Positions 36,956 through 48,200 of a DNA stretch of 64,000 nt are shown here, piece after piece (positions within the stretch are counted from its first letter, which is position 1; every line of letters begins with the position of its first letter). Below the pieces are notes generated by a model that saw only the letters and a program-made list of their open reading frames with translations, searched no databases and had not been told where the DNA came from. This DNA is from Rostratula benghalensis (lineage: Eukaryota; Chordata; Aves; Charadriiformes; Rostratulidae), in contig VXAI01000163.1 of assembly GCA_013399305.1 (NCBI GenBank), positions 985,959-1,049,958 on the forward strand, written 5' to 3'. The translations under genes and the position numbers were made by a program.

Positions 36956-38339
36956 CAGCTTGTTTTTGATCACTTGTAATACTTTGTAATAATGAAATTA
37001 CAGTGAGATGCTTGCAGAGCTTGTTACAAGCTAAATTTTGTGCCTAATTTACCTTGAAAGTACACTAATCCTTGAGGGTTTTTAAGCACATCTTGGATAG
37101 TAATCCCTATATAATACAACCAGTAGTGCTCATTCCATAAGGTTTTGCTATCTGATGTTTAATCTATCTGTATAATGTGTTTGCTTTAATACATACCATT
37201 TTTTCCAACAGGAAACTTCTTATGAAATAAAAAGGAAAATGTACTTGTTTAAATACAAAGTTGTTCAGAGCTTTCTCCATTGCAGTGTTTGTCCTATATG
37301 CTTTCTCCTTCTTACATGCTCTTTCAAAAGCTTGACTGAGGAAAAAGTAGCTCCTTCTCCCATTTCATTAAATGTTACCTCTTTTGCTGCTGTAATCTAC
37401 CTGACAGCAAATCATGGGTATTCTGGGTATTCTGCATGCTAGCAGAGAAACCTGAAGTTTTCTTGCATATAGCTTTGGTGACAGCCAGAGAATTTATTAT
37501 TTCTTCTAGGTACGCCTGTCTTTTCCAGAGATTATGTCCAGGGAAATGATCATGACCTGGTGCAAGTTTTGGTTTGACTTCTATTTTTAGCTTTTCTCAT
37601 TATTTCCCTACATGGCTTTGGATGTGTTGCCTGTGTGTTAACAAACCACAAGCAGTCCACTCCATATTCCACTTGGGTGTGCTTCATATGAAAAAATGGG
37701 CATTGCATACTCGCCATGATAAATGGATTGTGGAAGGATTGTTTAATCCTTAAATCATGGTCATAATTTTTCCATAAAATAATCTCATTCTGGAACATTC
37801 TGACCCGAAAGACTGATTCTTGTTTTCATCCAGCATCAAATAGGTATCAAGTCGTTATGCAGCAACAGGAAGCTACTTTGCAGGTATGATACGAACCAAG
37901 TATCGAACACTTGATGATAAACAGAACACAGCAAGACAGCTCTCAATCATTGCACAGGAAAAGTATTTTAGAACCTCCTAGGGATTTAACTCCCTCCTCA
38001 AAACCAAACTGTGAGAAGGCTGGCCTGATTCTTCTTTTAAACGTTCAAAAGCAAACTCCCTTGTGGCTAGACCTCCTCCCTAACACTCATGTTCCTGCAA
38101 TGTGCATTTTTTCACCGGTTTCCTAACAGGAAGAAATCTTATGCAGTAACACTGTGTGCCTGACAGTCTAAACACACCTGAGAACTTTGCTAGAGGGCAG
38201 AGGTTTAAAAGATAAGGAAGAAGGCCTTGCTCATTGCTTCAACTGGAAGAAAGGCTAACAAGTCCATGCATTATTGGACATGAGAATAAAAGAAAGAGAC
38301 TTTTAAAATATGCAAAAAGCTTTCATCCAGTACTCTGTA

Positions 38340-39139
38340 CAAGTATCTCATGAAGTTCAACAATGGGCAATGCAAAGTCCTGCACCTGGGGTGAAACCAC
38401 CCCACACACCAATATATGTTGGGGCTGTCCAACTGGAGAGTGCCTTGGCAGGAAAGGACCTGTGAGTCCTAGTGGACACCAAGTTGAACATGAGCCAGTG
38501 ATGTGCCCCTGTGGCAAAAAAGGCTGATGGTATCCTGGGCTGCATAAAGAAGAGTTGCCAGAAGGTCAAGGGAGGTGATCCCAGCAGGTCAAGGGAGGTG
38601 ATCCTTCCCTTCTACTCAGTACCAGTGAGGCCACATCTGGAGTGCTGTGTCCAGTTCTGGGCTCCTCAGTATAAAAGAGTCAGGGACACACTGAAAAGTG
38701 ATCAGCAAAGGGCCACATGTGGATGGAGCAACTTTCCCAGGAGGAAAGGTTGAGGGAGCTGGGACTGTTCAGCCTGGAGAAGAGAAGGCTCAGGGAAGCT
38801 CTGTTAATGTATATAAATACCTGAAGGGAGACTGCAAAGAGGATGTAGCCAGGCCCTCCTCGGTGGTACCCAGTGACAGGACCAGAGGCAATGGGCACAA
38901 ACTGAAACACAGGAGGTTTCCTCTGAACATCAGGAAACACTTCTTCACTGTGAGGGTGACCAAGCACTGGCACAGGCTGCCCAGAGAGATTGTGGTATCT
39001 CCCTTCTTGGAGACGTTCAAAAGCCACATGGACATCGTCCTGGGCAACCAGCTCTAGGCAGTCCTGCTTGAGCAAGGGGTTGGACCAGATGACCTATAGA
39101 GGTCCCTGCCAACCTCAGCCCTTCTGTGATTCTGTGATA
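38340..39139 (+). mobile_element. CR1 LINE 3' fragment (0.8 kb)
   Basis: It begins in the reverse-transcriptase tail (reading like LMKFNNGQCKVLHLG across frames). It continues through VRPHLECCVQFWAPQYK and RLREL-type blocks, then NGHKLKHRRFPLNIRKHFFT. It ends with the typical 3' tail gaccagatgacctatag ... tctgtgattctgtgat. It is 5' truncated with frameshifts and so inactive. A 23-bp unit around aggtcaagggaggtgatcc is tandemly duplicated at 38563-38605. Confidence 0.95.
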
Positions 39140-42100
39140 TTTGCTTAGTTATTTAGAATATTGGTTACCAAGGATGAATGGAAATTAGAATGGTTGAGGT
39201 AGTGACTCCATGTATCCACCAGATGGCAGAAAACAGCTGAGGCCCAGGCCTTCACAAACTCCTACTGTTAATGAAAAAATGCTGGACTACGGCATTTACA
39301 AAGGACATGTATACTGTTGGTCAAAGAACTGGGACATTCTACTCTCTAAAAGTCACTATAATAACATTTAAATATTAGTTTGATTTTGAGAATATCATCT
39401 TGGTTTGATTGGCATGATCTGCATGAAAACAGCAGAATAAAAAAACAACTATTTGTTACTAATGATTAACCTGATCTTTTGTTATTTTGAACACTGCTAA
39501 GCATATCTCCATTAAAAGCACACGTTTATAAAACAAACAAACAAATAAAACAACACCTGATTGAACTTAGAATTAATATTTAACAGAGCTACTGAAGATA
39601 AAAGAGTAAGTAATTTCAAGCCTGCATTTGAAAACCAGGAATTTTTTCAACGTCCTAAGGAACTGGGCACTTGCTAAGGCTTCCTAGTGCCATAGTTATT
39701 ATCCAGACAAACCATTCTTGTTTTTACTCTTTTCTGATGTACCTGGATCTGCATGAGTTCCTTCAGCACTACTGTACTGTATGCATGTTAATCAGCTTCT
39801 GTATCACATTTCTTTCCCAGAGATCAAGCATTTGTCCATTTGAAATCCTTCAGGGGCTCAACTCAGTAGGCACCCTTAGTGCACTCTCCTATTGTGTTGT
39901 TCAGCTGGGCTCCTTCTAAAAACATGGAAGCAGCTGGCTTCTGACAATGGAGGTAATGTTCACTTGATTACACAATGTGCTATCAAGCAGAGAAGTCATC
40001 AAGAACATAGAAGACAGATCCAGTTCCCCTGCTGGATATGTTCTGGGCACATTGCTGTGAAATTATTGCCCAGAAGTACCTACTGCCCTCAGAAGGTGCC
40101 TATAAACCCCTGACATAGGAAGCAGTCATTAAATAAAAATCATAAATAGCTTTCCACAGGGAATGTTCTAACTACCAGAAAACAAGAATCTCCTTCCTCT
40201 TTATGGTTTAAATAATCCTGAAAAATCTTTTTGGGTGCCAAATTTTTGTAGAACAGAGAAAACTTTCTATTCCACCACCCAAAACTCGGTGGTGATCTTC
40301 TAGGCTTAATCCTGTTTTCCCTAAGTCTTGCTTGCTTCCCTAAGTCCTTGCCCAGGACCCTACCTGATCACCAATGACCACCAAAGACCCCTAGTTCCGG
40401 TACTGCTTCAATGGATGCACACTCTTATTTCTTCTCTGTGAACACCAAAGAATGTGATAAGGAATTAGGTAACTGGCAAGGCTTCCGAGTGCCACACTGC
40501 TGAATAAAGTTGTTTTCCAGTTACTCTTCATTCAAACCAGGTCAAGGTAAAAGGCAAATAAAGTAATTTACACACAACTCCCAAAACAGACAGTACTGGT
40601 AAACAGGCAACCACAATGAAAATCTATGTATTCTAGAATAAAAGTGGAAAAGTTCATCTTCCTCCAGCTGATTTGCTATGGCCTTTTTATCAACTGAGAC
40701 AACTAGGACTCTGTTTTCTGCCTGTATTACACCTGAAGTTGCATCTAAGAGAAAGAAAAGGCTTTTCAGCTGACCATGACAGCTCTTAGAGCCAAATTTT
40801 CTAGTTTCAGAGTTAAAGTGATTTAATTTGGGAGACAGTTGTGCCATTTTTCTACACTGAAATATGTGGTGGTTTACTTTATACTTATACAAATGCCCAC
40901 ATTTGGGTTTTGGCTCAAGCTTCATGTTCTGTAACTGGCTGCTTGCCCCAACAAGGGGTAAAGTTCTCACCCTTTGGTGACTCTGTATGTTTCAGTAATG
41001 AAAAATCTTTTTAACCAACATTTACATTTAATTTCACTCTGTTCATGAACATACATACTTGATAAAAGTGTCTAAATAGCATGAATATACATAGGCTGCT
41101 GGACAGAATTAACCACTTTAGAATGACAAGAAGTTGCTGTTATTTATGTCAAAGAACTCTCTACAAGAGCTCCTATTATTAGAACAGTTCAGCATGATGC
41201 AGGAGATGTGATTTGCACCTACCAAGCAAAGGAAGGAATTTACTTTCAATTTCAGACATCCAGATGAATACTTCAGCAATTCCTCAGTTTTAAAAATTGT
41301 TTTAAACCCTGTCTTGAAAATAATACACTAGAATCAAAAAATGAGCAAAGATACATCTCTGTAACTCTGAACAGATATGCTGGATTTACGGCAGACCAGT
41401 GCTCTACTGCTTCCTATTGACTATAAAAGATTCCCCACTCAAGAGCCACAGATGAGGCTTGTCAACATTACTTACACTTAAGATGGGATTCAAGATTCCC
41501 CTTTAACCTTAACCATTGCAATATCATCTTTTAGATCCTTACCTCCCTTGTTTGATAAAGTTCAAAACACTTCCTTTTGCCTAAGTCTCATTACTAGTGA
41601 AGAGGATATTTAACTGCCATGGCATTCAACCACTTATTTTCAACAGCTGGTACAATGAACTACCCAAGATAATCTCCCTTTCTGACTCTGCTTACAAGAG
41701 AATGCAAAATGAAGCAGGGAGAAATCAGTGCTGCAGAAGATTGTAAGCACTCCAGTAACATGTAGCAATCTGAGACAACAATGAAACAAGACCCTTTATC
41801 ACCAAAAGCCTACACTGTGAGAGTCCCCCACCACTGGCAAGTCTTGTTGTTACAGCATCTCTTTATACACACATCACAGAGCAGAATAATCTGAACACTT
41901 GCAGAATTTATGGGTCTTTTGTGGGTTATTTTTTTAAGGCAGAAGAATGAAAATCTAACAACAGAGATACCTGGGAATGAAGAAATGCTACATTGCCTCT
42001 GTCACCTCTTACTCCTCTCTGCTGTTAGTGTCTCAGGTTCACCTTGATACCCAGCATAATTGCATAGTGAGTTCTAACTGGTTATGCCTGTGTAATGTTG

Positions 42101-42290
42101 TGAGTGACCCTAAAATCTACATGTTACTGGCAGCATTATATGAAGCCTGTGAGATGTTGTAATTGTACCTTAAGATCTGATCTGGCTTGCAAAACTTAAA
42201 CCTGTGGCTGCACACACACACAAAAGAGGCCTTGACACTGTTTGGTCCTGAAGGGTTTGTGGTGAAAATTCAATTTAAAAAAATAAAACA

Positions 42291-42478
42291 GAATCATAGA
42301 ATCATTCAGGTTGGAAGAGACCCTTGGGATCATCAAGTCCAGCCATCAGCCCTACTCTACCAATTCCTCCCCCACACCAAATCTCCCAACACCACTCTTA
42401 AATACATTCAGAAATGGGAGCTCAACCACCTCCCTGGGCAGCCTATTCCAGTGTCTGACCACCCTTTCTGTGAAGGGT
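42291..42478 (-). mobile_element. CR1 LINE 3' fragment (antisense)
   Basis: It starts gaatcatagaatcattcagg and continues ttggaagagacccttggg, the reverse complement of a CR1 tail, and ends abruptly at ccctttctgtgaag. It is only about 190 bp long and lies 65 bp from the solo LTR. Confidence 0.93.
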
Positions 42479-42543
42479 GATGTAGACTGTAGCTGATGAA
42501 GTAGAATTGAAATACTATAAAGGAAGAAGCTCTGTTATGCGAC

Positions 42544-43071
42544 TGTCCCAGTTTGAGGTAAAACAGAACCAACTTTCTGTTCAGTAATTTTACACCTTAG
42601 CTAGGCCACTTCTAGCTCTCTGAAATTAACAGCATATTATGGATATTCCATCCTACCTGCCCCATGCTCAGTATAAAAGTTGAGGGATCGAAGGGTCAAC
42701 ACTCTTTCTTCAATGGCTGACATCTGAAGAGCACTCTGTCTGTTCATCTGCCTTTGATCCCAATCCGTGTGTTCCTGACTCCAGAGCTGGAACCCAGTTC
42801 CTGTCCATCCCTGAGTTCAGTCTGGGACTCCCCCAGTGCCCACTGGTGACATCATCCTAGGAGCTTGATATGGTTTTTTATATATTGTATCTATTCCATT
42901 CTTTCTTTTTTTTTTTTTTTAAATTAATTTATTTTACTATTAGTACTTCATTACAGTAGTCTAGTTCCTTCTACACTTATAAATCTCCTTATCTCTTCCT
43001 CTCCTCTCTACAGGGGGAGGGAAGGGCCATCCATCATTCTGGTTTTGGCCAATTCAGCCTAAACCATGACA
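42544..43071 (+). mobile_element. Solo LTR of an endogenous retrovirus
   Basis: The 528-bp segment starts TGTCCCAGTTT and ends AAACCATGACA, so its ends are inverted repeats with the TG...CA termini of LTRs. The flanks are gcgac (42539-42543) and gctac (43072-43076), a 4-of-5 match that fits an aged 5-bp target-site duplication. A TATA-like box (agtataaaag) is near 42670. No internal retroviral sequence adjoins it, so it is a solo LTR. The ends resemble a widespread bird LTR family; the family name is not settled here. The orientation is assumed from the TATA-like box. Confidence 0.75.
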
Positions 43072-43676
43072 GCTACTTTTACCATTATTTTCCCAAGCTA
43101 ACTTTTCTGTTAGGAGCTAATAGATGTTTTAAGACTATTTTCTTCTATACAATTGTCTGTTTTGCTTCCTTTCTTTCTTTGATTCTTCATTGTTCTTCCT
43201 AATCATGCTTAAACTTGCTACGTTTCCCAAATAATTTACCCATATTGACCTCACTGAGTTCTATGTTACAAAACATATGCCAGTGTAATTAGAACAGTAT
43301 CTACATAATGAGTGCCAGCTCCTACCATAACTACATATAATTAAGGTGGTTTGGGTTAGTTGCTAAGCTCTTTGTCAGTTCACCTCAGCTTGTCTGTATG
43401 AGAGACTCACACTGCAGGAACTACTTGCTTTAAATGAGTTAGGGTCACACGGGAAAATAATGTATATGTTTTAGCCTAACAGAGAAAAGGAGAAACTTCT
43501 GGTTTTTTCAGCTGTGCTATTCAGTATGGAGTTCTGTTAACATTCGTATTACATGGAACTCGTGGCCTGTTTGGGATGCTTAATAGTACACAGGAACTTT
43601 AAATATTAAAAATTAAATTGGAGAACTATTATAAACTTGCTGTAGGGCTCCTGGTTCTTTTTTTTCTTTTGCACAG

Positions 43677-43756
43677 GAAGATGAACATGACATGGGAAAA
43701 GATAAAAAGGAGGAGATGGAGCAGACAGCAACGTTTAGACAACAAAATCAAATTGT
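43677..43756 (+). other. Exon-like segment of unknown origin
   Basis: A long pyrimidine tract ending tttgcacag precedes 80 purine-rich bases, which are followed by gtaagtag, a near-consensus donor. Two of three frames are open; one reads EDEHDMGKDKKEEMEQTATF. It lies about 1 kb upstream of the FAM8A1 start on the same strand. I do not recognise the peptide. It may be an exon of an upstream FAM8A1 transcript, a non-coding RNA exon, or chance. Confidence 0.3.
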
Positions 43757-44682
43757 GTAAGTAGACAAGAGAAAGCAGTTTAACACCGTTTGTCGAAATA
43801 AGTTCAACCCACTTCCTATTAGCAGAGAAAGTGTTTAGAAAGTTGCTGGTCATCAGAAACAACATCTGTCATCGCAGGTGGCAGTAAGGGGGAGGACAGA
43901 GAGCTCTGCCTGGCTGCACCTGCTCAGAAGGAAGGCAATCAATGCCTTACTCCTCGGGCATGTGGTCCCTTTATGGCCACATCTACCACAGCCTATTAAG
44001 ATTAATAAATCCGTGATCCGGGCCAAATTCTGGAGTCAGCTGAAGGGGCAGAGAACACGACACAGGGGAGTAGACGCTCTGGCCCTTCAGTGTCCCTTGG
44101 GGAGCATTATGGACAGGAGGACCCGCACGGGAGATAGAGACTCCCTTTCCACACACACTGCACCACAACGTGCTGGAGTAACTAACCCCACCGCCCGAGG
44201 CCGCCCGGCTCCCACAGCTGCGGCTCTGGCTACGAAACCGCGGCCGGGGGCTTCACCTGAGGAGAAGGCCGGCTAACTCCGGGCGCGGGCCCGGTCCCAC
44301 CGCCTCTCCCCCTGAGGGGATCGCAGCTCCCCACACTGCCTCCGGGGCAGCCGCGGGAGGAGCCAGGGAAGGGGAAGCCCCGCTCTTGGTGCTAAGGGAA
44401 AAACTACGTGCCTTCGGTGAGGCCGCTATCGCCGGGAGAACTCTGAGGCTGCACCACGCTCCGTCCCTCAGCTCTGCCCCTGCCTCCGCTTGGAACCGCC
44501 CAGGCCAGACCTACGGCCCGCCTCGACTCCAGGCGATACCATCTCACCGGGGTGGGGGGTTACCGGAGAGGGGAACGCCCCCTGCAGGCTCAATGCCCGA
44601 ATAACTCCGCCTAGTGTTTGTGTGTTTCTTTCCCCCCTCCCCCCCCCTCGCTCGGTAAATGGGAGAGGCGAGGCGTCTCCCC

Positions 44683-44694
44683 CGCGCATGCGCG
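44683..44694. promoter_or_regulatory. Perfect NRF1-type binding site
   Basis: CGCGCATGCGCG fits the NRF1 consensus YGCGCAYGCGCR at every position. It is 29 bp before the preferred FAM8A1 start codon. The ATG inside it (44688-44690) is in frame with FAM8A1. Confidence 0.7.
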
Positions 44695-44723
44695 GTAAGG
44701 GAGGACGATCGGTGTCAGCGGGG

Positions 44724-45285
44724 ATGGAGGAGATGGCGGAGCCGGGCGGGGGCCCGACCGGCGCTGGGGCGGCAGCAATGGCCGAGGGCGACAGCGCCGC
44801 CGGAGGGGAGGCCGCCGCGCCCTCAGCGCCGCGCTCCCCTCCGGCGGCCGTTGGGGGTGAGGCCGGCGGGGCGAGGCCGCTGAGCGCGGCGGAGTACGCG
44901 CGGCGGGTGCACCAGTGGCTGTGGGACTCGTACTGCGGGTATCTCGGCTGGCAGAGCTGCCTGCCCGCCCTCCTCGCAGCCTCCGCCGCCGCCACCGGCA
45001 CCCCTCGCGCCGCCGCGCCGCCGCCGCCCCCACCTCCTTCTTCGCCGGCGGGGGTGGCCGCCGCCGCCGCAGCCGCCTACTATAGCCCCTTCTACCTCGT
45101 CGCTCCGGCCCCAGCCCACACGGCCGCCGCCCCCGGCCCGGCGCCTCGCACCGCAGCCGCCGCCGCCGCCGCCCCGGCTTGGCCGGGAGCTACGGGCAGG
45201 TTGGCCCCCCTCCCCAGGGCGGTCTCCAGCAGCACCGCCGGCACCAGCGGCAGCGGCGCCGCCAGGGAGACAGGGCGGCCGGCAG
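44724..45285 (+). CDS. FAM8A1: FAM8A1 coding exon 1
   Basis: This G/C-rich exon carries the variable N-terminus with poly-Pro and poly-Ala runs and the conserved block [20 protein letters not shown]. It ends ETGRPAG in phase 1 at gtgagt. The frame stays open upstream to about 44490, so the start rests on codon context and similarity. Confidence 0.9.
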
Positions 45286-48200
45286 GTGAGTGGGGTTGGG
45301 TCGGAGGGGTGTGGGTAAGAAGGGGGCGACCCCTCGGGTGCCGTGGGCAGGCGACGGGCGGCAGCCGAGGCCCTAGTTATCCGCCGCCGAGCGGGAGGGT
45401 CGCGGGGCCGGGAACGGAGGCCTCGTCCCCGCAGCTCCTTCGGGGCCGGCGGTGTCAGGAAGAGAAGGAAGGCGAGGGAGCGAGGGGGGCTGGTTTGCAG
45501 CGTTTAGATGGGCTGCGGAGCGGGACGTGGGGCTCCGCCTTGCGAAAGACGACGGCCCAAATACCGAGTTTGTAAACCCAGACCTTAATCCGTAAGCAGG
45601 TTTGAGAGGGTTAACGTGCGTGCACGGCTTATAACTTGAGCGCTTGTAAGATGCTTACAGGTATAAGAAGGAGTTTACGGTTTCCAAGGAAACTTACTTC
45701 TGCGGTCATAGGCTTGTAATGTATCTAGCTTTATAAGTAGCCTGTTTGCGTGATGAAATGTAAACTGACTTTATCAGTTCTAGAGGGCTCTTGGTGCTCA
45801 AATAATATGTAATGAAATGGAAGCAGAGAAGGAAAAACATGTTTATGTTCAGCAGGCTTGGAGCAGGTCTTGAGATAAACAGAAGTCTGTAATGGCTGTA
45901 GGTAGACTGTGCATAGCAGTGCTTCTGTTCTTATTTGCTCAAGAGTAGGACAAACTTGTTCTGATTGCATCAGAGAGAAAACCTTGAGCACGCAGACATT
46001 ACTGACCGAGTCGAGGAGTACGCAGGTGACATTCCCAAAATGCTGGGTAGCACCTTGACTAGTGGTAGAAAAACCGTGGAGCAGAACACCGTGAAAGGAC
46101 TTTGGAGAAAAGCCAGATCTCCTTTCTTTCTGCAGGGCAAAGTACAGCATTACTGATGTGCAGCATTATTTATCGGCTCGGTGGCTGGGTGTGAGGGGGT
46201 GGGGGGTGGTGGTGTTAGTTGCCTTTACTTTCTTTCAAAGGGAAGGGAATCTAGCTTCTGAACTTGCTTCTTGTGGGTTTGAGCAGATGCTGTTGAAACA
46301 AGTTTGTGACACAAAGTAGTGTTTTCTTTAACTGTGCCCTGATTCTGAGTTACTGATTACTAATTACTAATAAACAGGTACTGCCAGTCATTGAAGGAAA
46401 GGATATGGACAAAGGCTAGACTGAAACAGTTACTGGATTTTTACCTAGCTCTTCAGGAACTAATTCCTGTATGTTAAAGGTAACTTACAGCACAGATAGC
46501 ACTTGTTACTGCTGAAGGTGGTTATCCTGAGTGCTAAATGCTATTGCAACCCCTGGCCTCCTTAAGGGAACTCTGTATGTGATACAGCGATACAATACAG
46601 TTATTAACAAAGACTGTTGTGCTGCTGCTTTGGCTTCCAGATTGCAGGTGGTCGTATCTGGAAGAGCTAAAGCGATTACAGCTCCTTCTTTGCTGCTGTG
46701 GATGATTGCCTGTTCGGTAGGGCAGGTCACACATCTGTCCCTAAGCCACTGCAGTTTACAGCCCGGTGTGTTTACATAAGCTGAAATAAGTGACAGTGTG
46801 TGTTAGTGTTGCAGATTTTAAATTAGGATGTCAAAAAGTGGAAGAGGCAACTGCCTTTTCCAGTTCAGTCTGCCTGCGGGTGTGTGTCAGAGCATCAGTG
46901 TTATAACAGGACTCTGGGCAGCAGCAGGCTCTTATGGACAGTCATCGTGATTTAAGATGCTTCCTCCCCTCACAGCTCCCTGCCTCCCTGCAGGAGGTTA
47001 CTGCTCTTCTGCTGGGAACAGCAGAGCAAAAACCGTGCTCAGGTCTCAGCTGCCCTGCCTGGCTGACTGGTTATTGCTAATTTAATGTAAGACCCTAGAC
47101 TTTGAGCTGAGATGGATGCGAGTTGCATTTGGCTGTCCCTGACATACAGACAGTAACCCCTGGCAAAACAGTGGAATTTTGACAGTTGGAACATCTCAAA
47201 TCATTGCAGTGGAAATCCGCCAGAGTGTGAAGGTTGCCACAGTTTCTTAATATAATGGAGTTTAACATCATTTGTTTTCCTAGGCTCACTTAGTGTCATC
47301 CTTACTGAGTTGTTAAGTCTAATATACTAAAATGAACCCATGTCATTACCTTCAGCAAATGTATTCATTTGTTCTCTTAAAAGGCACACTTTTTATCTGG
47401 CGCTGTGTGCTGAAACCAGGGTTGGGGAGACTGGCTGTGCTCCCTTCTGCCTTAGCTGAAGAATCTTTAATTAGAACTTAGTTGGCAGCTTTGGGCATGC
47501 ATTGACAGTGAGAATTGAGTCTGGTTTAGTAGTATTTAGATAAAATCGTGCTACTTGATAGTATTGATACAGAGTTATTAGTGAAACAGATATGATAAAC
47601 TGAGATGTGTTAAGTAAGAGCTCACTCTTATGTAATCAATGATTTGATTATGCTTATCCCATTTGAAAAGTGCTGTGGGCTTTCAGCTTCACTCACATAG
47701 CTTGTGAGGCCAGGACTGGCACTGTCAGTCTCAGGAGCTGAACTGTGGAGGCTTATTCGAAGTAAAATTGGGCATTTTTTTGAGACTGGAGAGACAAATG
47801 ATTCTCTTTGCTCTTCTCCTTTCCCTGTGCATGGGGGCTGGCATTCTCAGAAACGCCAACGAACGCAGTCACTGTTGTCCACAAGTTAGATCTAGCAGTA
47901 CTTGGGTATTTCTAAATGAAGTTTTGATGTGAGCCCTGGCTGGTTTGGTGCGAGTAGTCATGTTTGTTGTTCGGGAATTACAGAGGGGGTAGAAGATGAG
48001 ATTATTTTCCAACCCTTATTTATTGGAAACTCTCTAAGATACTCTTATTTTCTTTGCTTTAAACTCTCAGGGTAGTGTTAGCAACAAAAGCTTGTAATGG
48101 TGACTGCTTATTTTGCCCCCATTTGCACTCGGTAAATTGAGAAGGAGAAATGTGTTCTATTTTTTGGTTTGTGGTAGAGCAACCTGCTGCATTTCATTAT

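Larger units (their letters stand above)
36956..43676. other. CAP2-FAM8A1 intergenic region
   Basis: It contains a sense-oriented CR1 (38340-39139), an antisense CR1 tail (42291-42478), a short CA run (42209-42222) and a solo LTR (42544-43071). The rest is AT-rich and unassigned. The longest open frame outside repeats, on the minus strand at 40542-40925 from its first ATG, has no recognisable product. Confidence 0.8.
44183..45560. promoter_or_regulatory. FAM8A1: CpG island over the FAM8A1 promoter and first exon
   Basis: The sequence changes sharply from AT-rich to very G/C-rich with dense CpG at about 44190 and returns to AT-rich after about 45560. It includes poly-C tracts at 44632-44648, an NRF1-type site, the whole first coding exon and the start of intron 1. 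This is the usual form of a housekeeping promoter. I see no TATA box; the transcription start site is not determined. Confidence 0.85.

Noticed and set aside
40542..40925. Minus-strand open frame of about 127 codons from its first ATG in the CAP2-FAM8A1 intergenic region
   Set aside because: No recognisable domain, no promoter or CpG island, and AT-rich composition like the flanks. A frame of this length is expected by chance in several kilobases.
43878..44276. 132-codon + strand open frame upstream of FAM8A1
   Set aside because: It begins at GTG, becomes low-complexity in the CpG island and has no recognisable product. It may be part of an untranslated leader at most.
44468..45033. Long minus-strand open frames over FAM8A1 exon 1
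   Set aside because: G/C-rich coding sequence has few stops on the opposite strand; these are mirror frames of FAM8A1 with Arg/Pro/Ala-rich nonsense.
46191..46216. G-rich stretch in FAM8A1 intron 1 as a G-quadruplex
   Set aside because: Only two long G tracts followed by GG pairs, so a stable four-tract fold is doubtful.
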